Of a stretch of DNA of 64,000 nt, positions 45,155 through 56,735 are shown in pieces (the stretch's first letter is position 1; each line of letters starts with the position of its first letter). Source of the DNA: Niebla homalea (Eukaryota > Ascomycota > Lecanoromycetes > Lecanorales > Ramalinaceae); the NCBI GenBank assembly GCA_019925105.1, contig JAHGAU010000005.1:1674001-1738000 (forward strand), in the 5' to 3' direction. The translations under genes were made by a program, and so were the position numbers. A model generated the notes under the pieces. That model saw nothing but the letters and a program-made list of their open reading frames with translations, was not told the origin of the DNA and did not search any database.

Positions 45155-45389
45155 GGTCGGTGACAAAAGTCCCCGCCGACTGTAAAGATTTCTCCGGCTG
45201 TATTTCCCTCAAACTATTACCTTGGAACAGCCTCAGATTTTGTCAAAATCCTATAAATCTCGCGAACAAGAGTCTTCAAGTACTTAAGGCTCTCAGTGAT
45301 TTTTTTTCTGGGATTTTTGAAGGCTTTTGTGGTGATGAGGGACAGCGTTACTGGGGATTTGCGGTCGGCAGGGACTTTTGTAACCGACC
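45155..45389. mobile_element. MITE-like element, 235 bp with 26-bp terminal inverted repeats
   Basis: The left end (45155-45180, starting GGTCGGTGACAAAAGTCC) and the inverted right end (45364-45389, whose complement starts GGTCGGTTACAAAAGTCC) match at 24 of 26 positions. Weaker inverted similarity continues inward (CTGTATTTCCCTCA against CTGTCCCTCA). There is no transposase. Size and structure fit a non-autonomous terminal-inverted-repeat transposon. The target-site duplication is not clear: GAG before and TCG after do not match. The element sits about 200 bp upstream of the MFS start codon and contains a TATAAAT (45252-45258). A simple stem-loop regulatory structure is the alternative. Confidence 0.6.
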
Positions 45390-45593
45390 TCGTCCTGTTG
45401 GCCAGCTGTACCTCAATCAATCTCATGCAAGCCCTCTTTCCCCTCAACCATTCCCTTTTGCCGCAAATCTTCACGCTCAAGACACCCTACATGCATAATG
45501 ATGTTCTTCCTGCAGACTGCCCGCCCTTTTTGCTTCTGCGTCCTCCCTTACCTCACCAACCTCATTGACAGACCTCCGTGATCTTCTTTCACC

Positions 45594-47372
45594 ATGTCGA
45601 CTCCCAAAGTCATCCAGCCTCCCAACGGAAAAATGTCCTCCTCAGACGACAAATACATAGAAGATGCCACCATCCTATCCACCTCTAACCCCAAAGCGAG
45701 ACGCCAACCCCCCGAATTGGTCCGCCACCTCTCCCCGGATGAGCGCGCTGTGGCAGAAAGCGCCCTCACCCGCAAAATCGACTTGCGCTTGCTTCCCATG
45801 TTGGCGCTCATGTATGTCATGAATTACCTCGACCGCAACAACATCGCCGCCGCCAGGCTTGCGGGGCTGCAAGACCCTCCCGCGCAGGGCGGGCTCAGCT
45901 TGACATCCACGCAGTATCTGACCGCGCTGAGTATCTTGTTCGTAGGGTACGTGTTGATGCAGATTCCGAGCAATTTGTTTTTGAATAAGATGGGGAAGCC
46001 GAGCCTTTACTTGCCTAGCGTGATGATTGTGTGGGGTGTCATCAGCGCCGCGACGGCAGGGGTGCAGAGTTATGGCGGGCTGATCGCCGTGCGCTTCTTG
46101 CTGGGATTTGTGGAGGCGGCCTATTTCCCTGGGTGTTTGTTTTTCTTGTCGTCGTGGTATACGCGGAAGGAGCTGGGGCTTCGGACGGCGCTGCTGTACT
46201 CGGGTCTTCTATTGTCAGGAGCTTTTTCTGGCCTGATCTCCGCGGGCATTAGGCATGGTTTGGATGGCAGCAGAGGATTGAGAGCGTGGCGCTGGTTGTT
46301 CATTATTGAGGGAGTGATTACTATTTTCATCGCTTTCTGCGCGTATTTCTTGTTGCCCGATTTCCCAAGGACGACTAGCTGGTTGACGGAAAGTGAGAAG
46401 CAACTGGCTATTTGGAGGCTGGACGAGGATATCGGCGAGGATGATTGGGTTTCGAGTCAGCAACAGACATTTTGGCATGGTTTCAAATTGGCGGCTGAGG
46501 ATGTGAAGATGTGGATCTTGGTACGACTGTGATCATGTCTTGTCTTCAACTATGCCTTGCTGACGAAAAGCCCACCAGATGGTCCTCATGTTCTGCTTCG
46601 TCGCTTCCGCCACCGTGAGCAATCTCTTCCCAACAGTTGTTGAGACTTTAGGATACTCGGATGTCATCTCCCTCCTTCTCACTGTACCTCCATACGCTCT
46701 CGCGCTCATTACAACCCTCCTCAACTGCTGGCATGCGGATCGAACCGGGGAGCGGTATTGGCACATCACCGTCCCTGCCTACTTTTCCATGCTTGCCTTC
46801 ATCATTGCTGCTGCAACTACCGCTACTGGGCCAAGATATTTCGCCATGATGCTCATGCCTGCTGGGGTGTACACTGGATACGTTGTCGGTTTGGCGTGGA
46901 TTAGCAACACACTTCCAAGGCCTCCTGCGAAGGCGAGTTCCTCCCTTCTGAGACTTATCCGCCCTATCGTCGACCACTAGTGATTGGGTTGCTAACCAGG
47001 TTTTCTCGCGTCTTATAGAGAGCAGCAGCACTCGCCGCCATCAATGCAGTCTCAAATTGCTCTTCTATCTACGCCAGCTACATGTGGGTCTGCCTCCAGC
47101 ATGAATGCTTACCCGTTCATCTCATAATACCAATGCACTAACATTTGGGGCGCAAAAGGTACCCCGAATCCGCTGGCCCCCGCTTCATCGTAGCCATGAG
47201 CGTCAATTGCGTGACCTCCTTTATCGCAATTTGCGCAGCAACGGTTCTCCGATTCATACTCGTCCATCTGAACAAGAAGTTGGACAGAGGGGAGACAGTC
47301 AAAGGAGCGATAGCAGTCGGAGAAGCGATTCCAGGGGAAGCGGCGGAGAGGGGGTTCAGATTTGTTTTGTAG
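45594..47372 (+). CDS. Major facilitator transporter, allantoate/nicotinate permease (Dal5/Tna1) type
   Basis: Four exons, 45594-46520, 46579-46932, 47019-47083 and 47159-47372, giving 519 aa. Intron 2 is a GC-AG intron (GCGAGT...TTATAG). The join of exons 3 and 4 gives 'SYM|YPESAGPRF'. The anion:cation symporter subfamily is shown by 'RKIDLRLLPMLALMYVMNYL' followed by DRNNIAAARLAG, 'GYVLMQIPSNLFLNKMGKPS', 'VRFLLGFVEAAYFPGCLFFL', SSWYTRKELGLRTA and 'RAWRWLFIIEGVITIFIAFC'. Twelve membrane segments are expected. Family members import allantoate, nicotinic acid, biotin precursors or similar organic anions at the plasma membrane; the substrate cannot be read from sequence. Its promoter contains the MITE-like element. 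Confidence 0.88.
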
Positions 47373-47658
47373 AGATTTGCATATACGTATGCCCTCCAAA
47401 GAAGCACACAAAGGGCAATACATTCATGGTGGTACTCACTTTATTCAATTGATATAATTTCTAAGTGACCAAGAACAAAAAGATTGCAGAAATCTTGTCA
47501 GAAGGGGCGCGCGCAAATCTAAGTGCCAAGGATTGACAAGCGACCTCAAAGGGCTAAAAGTCTCCGCAATAGCTTTATCATCGTCCCCTCTCTTCACGGG
47601 GAAATCAACCAGTCTTCCCAGCTGCGCTATCCTCATTGTTCTTCCTCCAGCCGCCGCC

Positions 47659-48281
47659 ATGCGTCCATCCTTCCTCCTCCGTGCCGATGTGCACAACCCG
47701 CAGAGTACAGCGGACCCCCCCCTCAGCCCTTCCTCCAAGTCAGTAAAGCTAACACTTGCGACTCAAACAGCCCTCGCCGTTGACCCGGCAATCACAAAAT
47801 ACACGAGTACGTCTGGCTTCCCCCCCCGGGTCCGCACTTCAGTCTTTGCTCTCCTCCCTTCACAGTCGATGAAGAAAGCATACAAGCTGCTTGCGACGCC
47901 GAACAAGGCATTCACGGAAAAAAAAAGGCTGATACGTAAGGGGCCACCAGATATGCAAGTGAACCGCTACAAGCACTTCCGATGGACCCCCCGGACGGCT
48001 TGGATCAATGTCGTGTATGTGTTGATCATACCGAGCACGCTGGGGTATATTGGGTGGAGGATGGATGTGAGTTGATCCTTTACTTCGACTGATTTACGGG
48101 GAGTGCCGCGGTTTTTGCTATGGGTGTGAGGGGGAGAGGACGGATTGAGATAGATGACGGGGCAGTTGGGAGGGGGGAGGGGGTTAGAAGGAAAGGAGTT
48201 GGCTAATCGGGTTGGGCTTCGATGTAGGGCAAATACGATTTCAGAGGAAAGCGGAGGAACGATACGATTGTTGAATGGTGA
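47659..48281 (+). CDS. Respiratory complex I accessory subunit, NDUFB4/B15-like (6.6 kDa type)
   Basis: Short gene with four exons: 47659-47704, 47771-47806, 47951-48066 and 48228-48281, giving 83 aa. The conserved part is 'AVDPAITKYTNMQVNRYKHF' continuing RWTPRTAW, then a membrane helix 'INVVYVLIIPSTLGYIGW', and after the last join 'GKYDFRGKRRNDTIVEW'. This matches the small single-span complex I subunit of fungi with the RYK-x-F-RWTPRTA signature. It would sit in the mitochondrial inner membrane. Exons 2-4 are well supported. The first exon is less sure: donors at 47705 (GTACAG) and 47682 (GTGCCG) both fit phase 1. The start has a good context (GCCGCC-ATG). Confidence 0.6.
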
Positions 48282-48755
48282 GCGTTAGAAGGGGATCATG
48301 AGGCTGGTGAACAGCGTTGAGGCTGCCGTGAAGGCCGAATGATAGCAATGGATTGGCGCGAGGTGTTTTAGTGGGACGGGCAATTGTCACAAACACGTAT
48401 TTGCATAAAATGAAGATTGATCATGCTACGAACTGATCAGTAAGACTGAAATGGTGCAGATGGAATGGACTTTTCAGGAAAACGGTTGCAAGTAGTCCCT
48501 GTCGCCATTGTCACTTTTTTCACCGCATTATGCACCGCATGCACCGCTTTCTCCAGGCATCGGAGCGATACTCTTCTCTGATTGGACAATGTTCTAGAGC
48601 CGAGGTATCTCACGTCATCCACGTGCGTTGCAGTGACCCTTCGTCTGTAAAGCTGCCATTTGTCAGTTGGCTTTCTTGTTCCCTTTCATTACGATCGTCC
48701 TCAGTAGCAACGATCCCAACAGATTTTCCTTTTACTCCGGAAAATCACTGCCAAT
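48282..48755. promoter_or_regulatory. Upstream region of the glutathione transferase gene
   Basis: A 474-bp gap. ACCGCATTATGCACCGCATGCACCGC near 48521-48545 contains three ~10-bp repeats of GCACCGCAT/ACCGCATTAT type. No gene is visible. Confidence 0.4.
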
Positions 48756-49903
48756 ATGGCTCCAGTAACGCCAGCAAAGGTCGCGGGGAATCCCAAGGTC
48801 ACGCTTTACTGGTAAGTTTATAGAACACTCCATGTCCTCTCGAAAGATGGTGTGAAGCTGGAGGTGAGCTAGAATGGAAAATTCTGGTTAAGAGCAAGAT
48901 CCTAATCGAAAGGCTGCTTCATGGTACCTCTTCGCTCTGTCTCCTTGCCCTTTCATCATCCTCTTTTCTTATTTCGCTGCTTCGAGAAGCCTGATAGATC
49001 CGTGATTTGGTCAAGCAAGAAAAGAGATGATCTAGCGAATGTTTTTTCTATTCCTTAATACCGCAATTCCTCGAAGAATCTTATCTTGACAGCGGCAATC
49101 CAGGCTCAACCAATCCCGAGCTCAGCGCATTCTTTGGCTTCTCGAAGAACTGGAGGTCCCCTATGAACTGAAGACATACAAACGGCAGAACATGCTCGCT
49201 CCTGCCGAACTCAAGGAGGTCCATCCGCTGGGCAAATCGCCCATCATCACAGTCTCATCGGACGCCACGGAAGGGGGCAAGCCTCTCGTGATTGCCGAGT
49301 CTGGTCCCATCATAGAATATCTGATTGATCATTGGGGTCCATGGATGAAGCCGATGAAATGGGAGAAGGGTAAGGAGGAAATGGTGGGAGGAGAAACGGA
49401 AGGCTGGTTAAGGAACAGATACCTCTTGCATTATACGGAGGGGACCTTGATGCCGTATCTTGTCACTGCTTTGCTCATGAATGGTATGGAGATGCGCTCC
49501 GTCTGCGAAATCTGCAATCTGATATGTGGACGGTATTTGCTGATCAGTCAATGTAGCTATACAAACCAACGCGCCCTTCTTCATCAGACCCCTCGCCTCG
49601 CTGATCACCGGACAGATTAGGACAAAATATATCGAGCCCAATTTGGCTACCAATTTCGCCTTCTTGGAGAATCAATTGAAGACGTCTCCGGATGGAGGGA
49701 GATTTTTCTGTGGTGGCGAGTTGGCAGGTGCAGATGTTGCACTGGTCTTCCCGTTGGGTGTGTCAAGGGGGCGAGCTGGGTTGACCAAGGAGAAGTATCC
49801 GAAGTTGTGGGAGTATGTTGCCATGTTAGAGGAAAGGGATGCATTCAAGCGAGCGGTGCAGAAGATCATTGAGGTTGAGGGCAGCTACGATCCGAATCTC
49901 TAG
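48756..49903 (+). CDS. Glutathione S-transferase, Gtt1-like
   Basis: Three exons, 48756-48811, 49104-49483 and 49557-49903, giving 260 aa. Intron 1 is long (292 nt); intron 2 is 73 nt. The N-terminal thioredoxin-like domain reads 'PKVTLYW|LNQSRAQRILWLLE', 'ELEVPYELKTYKRQ', 'HPLGKSPIITV' and 'VIAESGPIIEYLIDHWG', with the glutathione-binding cis-Pro (SPI) and the ESG motif. The C-terminal helical domain includes 'LRNRYLLHYTEGTLMPYLVT' and 'TNFAFLENQLKTSPDGGRFF'. This is the Gtt1 class of fungal transferases, which conjugate glutathione to electrophiles and act in oxidative or xenobiotic stress; yeast Gtt1 associates with the ER. Gene-level confidence is high; the exact substrate is unknown. Confidence 0.88.
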
Positions 49904-50534
49904 TACATTATGATTATGAACAAGGTTTCATGCAATGATGAGATGAAACAACTCAATGCAGCTCTTGGTCGATCATGCATGACATAAGGCGAGGCACATT
50001 ATGGCGGCGGCGCAGTCGTTCAGCTCCGCTCCGCGCCAAGTGAGATTACGACATTGTCACCACAACCTCACTCGACTACTCGTGTTGCTTCGTGAATTTT
50101 GCCTATCTATCGTATCTACCTTATGCCTCGAAAATGGGCGGACCGAGGCGATTGAATTTCTCTGCTCTGATTGGGCAGGAATTCTCCATGCTGACTGTAT
50201 GTCTCTGGCATCCCACTCTTCGCTTCTTGCAACGGTGAACAATATACGTATTCACCCCCTTTCAGAGGCGACCAAACGACTGTGCTTCATTGGTCCTGAT
50301 CAATTGGTCCATCTCACCATAACGTGGCCTGCTTACATCGCCAATGTCAGTAATGAGCCACAAGCGCACCCGGACGCAGGCACAGCATTCCTCAATCATT
50401 CGATGATCGTCATATTGCCTCTGATCCCGCCGCAAGCTCGAGGTGCTTCGTGTCCGCGTGCCTACATACGTAGGAGTACCGTGCATGGAAGGCCTATACA
50501 ACAAAATGAATCCCCAGCGTGAACGATAGAAGAC
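49904..50534. other. Intergenic, no gene recognised
   Basis: A 631-bp gap. An open frame at 50001-50522 begins with ATG (173 aa) but its translation has no motif and includes a simple mixed composition on both strands; not called. It probably includes the promoter of the BTB protein gene. Confidence 0.35.
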
Positions 50535-52467
50535 ATGTGGGCAGGCGATGATATCCCACATGAAGATGCGCTGCCCAGTGCCCCTTCAGAACAGCCTCAG
50601 ATGGACTTCAATTCCTTCACACCGGAGGCTCTTGCTGTCGCATCGCACAATGCTACTGGGAAACGGAAGCGCGGCTCCGAGAATACAACGTCCTCCACCC
50701 CGAACGGAAATAAAAGGAGTAATCACACACCGACAGTCCCAGGCGTGCTGCGATCTGGAGAAATGACCTTCAATAAGACCAGCCGAGGATCACTACCATT
50801 AGAGAAGGCATTCCCCATACAGATTGGGTGGAAGCTGTTTAAGCTATCTGGCGCAAGTCTGCTCTCTGACTGTGAGTCCTACGCATGGTGGGAATCCAGT
50901 CGCAGAGGTCAGATTTGCTGATGCTCCTAGAGCGCCGTCATACTTCTCCGCCTATTTCGAGGAGCAGATTCGAAACCATGAAGAGGGTGCGGAAGCATCC
51001 TTAAAGACCCTGTACATCGACCGAGATCCAGACACCTTTGGTGACATTTGCCGGCATCTGCAAGGCAAGTCCTCATGAAGTCTTCTTGATTACTCCATGC
51101 CTAGCCCCTCAGGTAGTCCAATCCTAACCTCGCTCCATCCATCAGGATACTATATACTCCCTCGCGATGGCCCCCACTACAACAAGCTTTTTGCAGACGC
51201 GCAATTCTACTCCCTTCCTCGATTGGCCTCCCAACTATTCGAATCCGACATTTTCACCACCGTTGGCGGACAATCCTTCCAGATTCCGCGCGACACCTTC
51301 TCAGGCGCCGGCAATTCCTCCAATTTCTTCAGCCTTGGCTTCGCCGGCTTCTTGTCCACTCCCGCAGACGCCTTTCCCGGCCTCGAGTCCCGCGACCTGA
51401 TGCGCCCTCCCCCCATCCCTCCACAAACCGTCCCTAATCGCTGCCCCGCCATCCTGACCGACTTAATCAAACTTTCGCGAGGCTATGCTATCACGGTCCG
51501 CGACCAGCAACATCGCGCCGCCCTCTTGGGCGACTGCAAGTACTACGGCTTTAAGGGCCTTATGCACAAGCTCTTCGCCTGCAACATCTCTTACAATGCC
51601 GGCCGCCTATCCACCGAGATCGTCATGCGCCTCGAAGATCTGCACAAATCCGGTGTGTCCTTCTACAACGACCCAAGCCCCGCGGATTCATCACCACTGG
51701 GAGGGTGGGTATATTATGCCCGCCCATTTGTGGACGAGACTTCCTACGAAGCCATCGTTGAGATTGGCGCTCAGGAGGAAACGCGCATTGATCTGCGAGC
51801 CATGCGTGCGGAGTTCTTCGGTGACACCAAAGCCCGCATCTCAAGCTTGTTCCAGACTGTAGCGGATAAGATGAATTTACCCAGCACACTTCCTCTGGGC
51901 TTGATGATGAATGCGGGAGGTGCGAGCGCCGCACCGGCGAGTCCGGCGAATACACCCCTTAGCGAAGACCGTGTCAAGATACACCTAGGAGGCGATGCGC
52001 ACATCACCCTTGATGGCGCAGAATATCCATGGGACGCTTCGGGGCGGACAACCGCTGTGGGGAGCGGAAGCGGGAGTGGAGGATTCATATCCGAGCAAGA
52101 GGAGAGTCCTGCAAGTTCGGTCAACAACACGCCTACGCTGGGACAGTGGCAGCATCCTTCGGCTTCGTCCTCCTCACACCACCTCTCTCCGCACCTTCCG
52201 CAATATCAGCAGCAGCTACAGCCCCAGCCACCGCCTTCCAAGAAACGCAAACGCCATGGTAGCATGGACGATTTCGGCGAGTGGATCGTTCGCAAAGGAC
52301 AGTGGCGTCTGCGTGTTCAATCAAAGACTGTTGAACCCCTCGCACGGGGCAGTAGGGGCATGATGCAGGATCAAGGCGGAGGTATGGAGATCGTGCTGTG
52401 GGCGGTGAAGTTGGATGCTGTGAGCGGGCAGAGGGGAAGAAACATGGGGAGAGCATGGCTGAGTTGA
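50535..52467 (+). CDS. BTB/POZ domain nuclear protein
   Basis: Three exons, 50535-50871, 50933-51064 and 51146-52467, giving 596 aa. Intron 2 is a GC-AG intron (GCAAGT...ATCAG). A T1-type BTB/POZ fold spans the joins at ~95-185: 'FPIQIGWKLFKLSGASLLSD' then |SPSYFSAYFEEQ, 'KTLYIDRDPDTFGDICRHLQ' then |GYYILPRDGP, and 'FADAQFYSLPRLASQLFE'. A second similar segment follows ('FTTVGGQSFQIPRDTFSGAG', 'RAALLGDCKYYGFKGLMHKL'), suggesting two BTB-like repeats. The C-terminus has a Gln/Pro/Ser stretch and a basic PPSKKRKRHG motif (~residue 525) suited to nuclear import, next to GKRKRGSEN at residue ~45. BTB domains mediate dimerisation and, often, Cul3 recruitment; the precise role is unknown. Confidence 0.8.
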
Positions 52468-54360
52468 GGTTGGGTTTGATTGTGTTTTTTTTTAATTCAC
52501 AAGTGGGGAACAAAGTGATGAGTCAATGAGACATCGCAATACACAATTTTATTGTGGTCACAGCGTCGGCGTTGAAAAGAGGACAGAGCTCCCGTCGGAC
52601 TATCGGCTCGCATCTAATGACTGGAACGGCAATCTGCTCGTATTCATGATAATTTGCAAACAGTGGGAAGGTTATGGATATGACGGAACGAGCTTCGAGA
52701 ATCTCACTTCCTCATTCCTCTTCAATGATACTTATCCAGAATTGGCCAGTGAGCTCTAATGGAGTCGCATCCCATATCTCACAGCCCATTTGCGCGGTCG
52801 TTCAGCGGCTCGTGCTACCGATCCATCATTCGTGATTTGCAGGCATCACGCGCAGATCTTCGGGGACAGCGTGTCAGTCCTGCAACGAGGACCGACGATA
52901 TCGGCCGCTCTGCTCAGTCTGCCACCCTGCAGCGTGGGATCTAGACAAACACCCTGCGCCTTATCACTGCCTAGCGTCTGTCAGGCAAGGTCGGCTTCTT
53001 CTTGCACCCTGACCGCACCTGGTAGTATATACGCCCTCTAAGAGTTTTACGCGAGCCTGATATCTTGACCTGATATCTGTGCACATCATTTAGAATAACA
53101 TTTACAGCTTGGCTCGCTATTTCAGCGGAACCTCATGAATAATTTTAATATGGAAGTTGCTTCGTGGAGGCGAATGAGACAACATGGCCCCCCTTTGGAA
53201 CGCTTTGCCAGGATGGCTGTCACTAGAAGTCTATCCACAACCCGGACAGCTGTACAAAGGTGGACGGGAAATCGGCAAGGCTCCAATGGTGATTTCCACC
53301 AGCCATTCCCCTCGCTAACATATTCTGCAATAACCCCTCACCACGTCTGTTACATCGCCTGCCCCAAAATCCGTGGCAACTCATTGTTCGCCTTCCTCAA
53401 GGACAATCCACACCGAGTTCGCAAGCAACGCGCTCGGAGATATCATCCCTGCACTGTCTAGAGAGATAGAAGACTTGGATCCATGAGGGCTATGGACCAG
53501 GACTTCCGGACCCAGACCTATCGTCGGGATTTCAGATGCAACAAACAACACCACTGCCCCCCAAGGCCACCACCACCACTACCACGCACACCATCATTGC
53601 TTCAACCACAACATAACTCCCTTCCTTTCCGCCCCAGCTCACAATATCCTCACATCCCCCCCGAGGCTCACTCCTCACAGGTGTGGATGCAACGCAGCCA
53701 TGCTCCTTGGACGTCCGCCCCCCACAATTACGGAAGGAAAAACGAAGCCGAGGCGCTCGATCCGGTGCAATACACGGCTTGGAAATACAGCATCAAGCTG
53801 TTACCTTCTGAAGAGGGATCGGTGTTTTGTACACAACTTGGCCGTTGCATAGTCGCGTGGGGTTCCGAAGATAGGGGAGGAGGGGGTGTACTTTGATAGA
53901 GGTTTTTTGGGGGTGCGGGAGAAGGGGGAAAGAGAGATATTACGGCGATCTATTTAGGAGAGGGGTGAAAAGAGGGGGCGCTAAAGGACATGCGTGACAG
54001 TAAGCGCTTGCTGTTCAGCTCACCTGATGAGACGTCCACACTGAGAGCTTCTCGTACAAAATCATGTTGTGAAATAGGCTGGTAGCGACTTGCAAAGCTG
54101 CAGTTGCTGGGTGCGCTGGTCAGCTTCCTATGCTCCTCTCGATGGCGGATGCAGCCCCATTGAAAGGTCTGTCTAGTCGTCATGTTCCAGGAGGCGACTA
54201 TATCTGTGCAATTTCTGGCCGTTCGTTTTGGTATACATTCATGGGGGATAAGTGGCGGCGTTGTTGACAATTGAGAAGCATTCCCGAAGTTTCCCCTTTC
54301 GTACAACTGAAGTGTACAGCGTTCAACCGGGGAGATGTTTGAGGCCCTGGCTACGCTCTT

Positions 54361-54437
54361 TTGACGCTCTGTTGACGTCCCGTTGACGCCCTGTTGACGC
54401 CGTGTTGACGCCGAGTTGACGCTCTGTCAACGGCCCG
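54361..54437 (+). repeat. 11-bp minisatellite, TTGACGNNNNG
   Basis: Six head-to-tail copies of an 11-mer whose first six bases TTGACG and last G are invariant, with variable middle bases: CTCT, TCCC, CCCT, CCGT, CCGA, CTCT. A seventh degenerate unit starts TCAACG. The phase is kept exactly for 66 bp. Confidence 0.9.
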
Positions 54438-56439
54438 TTACTCTTCAAAATGCTGCAAGACGGCTTCCAGATGTGCCCCACTTCACCGGCGGAGGAGCAG
54501 AATTTATCTGTATTGGGTATAACTATGGACTTTCAGCGTTGAAATGCGCCATATTCTTCGGAATGCTCATTGTTGTTTTTTGATGCCGCGATGCCCCGAT
54601 GTCTGTCTGGTCAATCTCAGACATGACGTGTGCTTTCACCCTTTGAACGCCTTGAAAAGTGTGGAGGTCTCAATAATATTCTCTTCATCTTCCCCAGGCA
54701 TTGGAAGGCATTCAAAAGTCCTCGGTAGGCCTCAACTGGCCTCAACAGCCCGTCAGCGCACCACCAGCCCCTCAGCTGCATGTGCCAGTGAGGGCCCGCG
54801 GTTCAACGCCCGAAGCATCAAGATTTCCTATTCTGGTAAAACTCTATTTCTCCACCGTTGAGCTCTGCTGCCATTCTGGCACCTTCAGGCGTACCAATGT
54901 CTTGCCAAGTGTGCACTAAGTGCGAATTATGATACTTTGATATGTACATTTCGATGAAGCGAGATCAGATTCAACAATCGAATCAAACCAGATTTTCTCT
55001 GCAACCCAATGAACATCTACTCTTGTAGCTGGGTGACGACTGGATCGTGCCGAGTTTGCTCCACAAGCATCTCCGTCCGCAGCTCAATAGCGACTTGACC
55101 TCACCTCCAATGGAGCGGCATTCTTCGCTCAATCTTAGGAGTAGAGGCTCGAAATTCCCTCTATCAGGGGATTGACAGACTTGTTGCATCCTCAATCACG
55201 GCCTGTCTCTATCTTACCCAAGATGGCGTCTCGCTGTCAATTTCAGACGATGGAGGATCTACTCGTTTATGCAAGAACAGCGCAGTACATCGCACTTCGG
55301 ATTGTTTGAATGCGCCCTGATCGTAATGATGTAGCACCTGGTTTGACTTCTCCACCATTTGACGAGGTACCACATTTACTGGTTGGATATGCAGATCGAT
55401 CAGGCATCACGGGAGCGTTCTACAGGCTCCGGGTTCTCATCCGAATTGCTAGCCTGCTTTCAATGCCAGACGCCAGAAGTTCACCGATTCATGGCCAAAA
55501 AACTCGATCTCATCAAGGGATCGAGATCCATCTGACACTGGAGGATGACATCTGTGAACTAGCGCCAGATCTGACTCTGAAGGATGATGTCGGTGATGCT
55601 AGCGCCAGAAGGCTAGATGTCGACCTCAACCTCCTCCCCCCTAACATGCCTTCCGCACCCCCAGCACAATGCCAGGGACCCACAGTACATGTCGGGTGTA
55701 ACAAGCGATGTTGTCTGCCGTCGCCGATGGTGCTGGCTTCGCTTTCCATTGACCTGTCGAGGGATACGTACTCCACACGTTGGGCCAGATCCCGGTCCCA
55801 CTTGTCCGGTCTGGTGCACGGCCCATGCCCAGGATCCCCGCGATTGACTGTGGGCCACCCAGGGCTATGGGCATTTCAGCTGAGTGATAATAGTACTCGG
55901 CATATATCGATTCTATGATGCTAGAGTGGCATATGGGCTGCATGGCGGATGGAGCCTCTCCATTCCTTCGGTTTAGGATTAACAGACACGATGTTGCGTT
56001 CAGCCAGGATGGCTCTCGCTCAGATCAGACTATTTGTGTTTGATGCGCTCATCAGAGGCGATTGAGTTCCTCACCGTGTCCGAGGATGGGTTGAGGATGT
56101 CGTTTGGGGACTGCGACTGTTTGACCTTGAGAAAGACGAGCTGAGCAGTATTCAGTGATCCTAGGCTGCTCTCACAATGTTTCCTGCGCACATTTGGGTG
56201 AGGTATCAAGAAAAAAAGCCTGTTAGGCATGTTCTTACTCAAAATGGAAGCAGATCGCAGGTTCAAATTCGAAGTAATATCGAACAGGACTATTTCTAAC
56301 GAGGATCTCTTGGTGAAGGCCACATGTTTCCAAGGCACATGATGCGTCAGCCCATCAAGGATCTTAGCTCAGTGAGGGCGGCCGCGAGATACAAAGAAGC
56401 CACAGGTGCGGGGACTTCAAGCAAATACAATTTCATCCA

Positions 56440-56735
56440 TCAATATCTGTGCGGATGTGGGAAAAATCTGGCCCTGCCAAGGAAGGGTGTGTTCTCCCAC
56501 TTGGGCCAGCGGTTGGGATCAAGCCAGCGTCCGGGATGGAGGCCTTCAGCATCAGTGCCAAAGTAGAGCGGATCCCTTTGCATCATCCAGAAGTTCATGA
56601 TGGCCCGCGTGCCGGTGGATCGTAGGAGGATGGAGGAACGACCTTCAGAACAGCCACCTGTGGGGAGTACCATACCTGAAGAGCAGACACGCTCGGCTCG
56701 TGATACAAGGGCGAGGAGACGTAGACCTGTTCAAA
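56440..56735 (-). pseudogene. Cytochrome P450 relic (C-terminal part)
   Basis: One minus-strand frame reads, in P450 order: 'LRLLALVSRAERVC' (after the K helix, like ExxRL...PVSR), 'MVLPTGGCSEGRSSILL' (like VLPTGGGPDG), 'GTRAIMNFWMMQRDPLYFGT' then DAEGLHPGRWLDP (like the GPDAEEFRPERW block, with the conserved Glu replaced by Gly), and 'WENTPFLGRARFFPH', where the heme ligand Cys is replaced by Phe. The frame stops soon after and is preceded by a TGA. I could not identify the N-terminal half upstream (57-58 kb). The missing heme cysteine and broken frame indicate a non-functional remnant. Confidence 0.6.

Noticed and set aside
54771..54830. B-box-like GGTTCAACGCCC suggestive of a tRNA
   Set aside because: No matching A box and no cloverleaf could be drawn around it.
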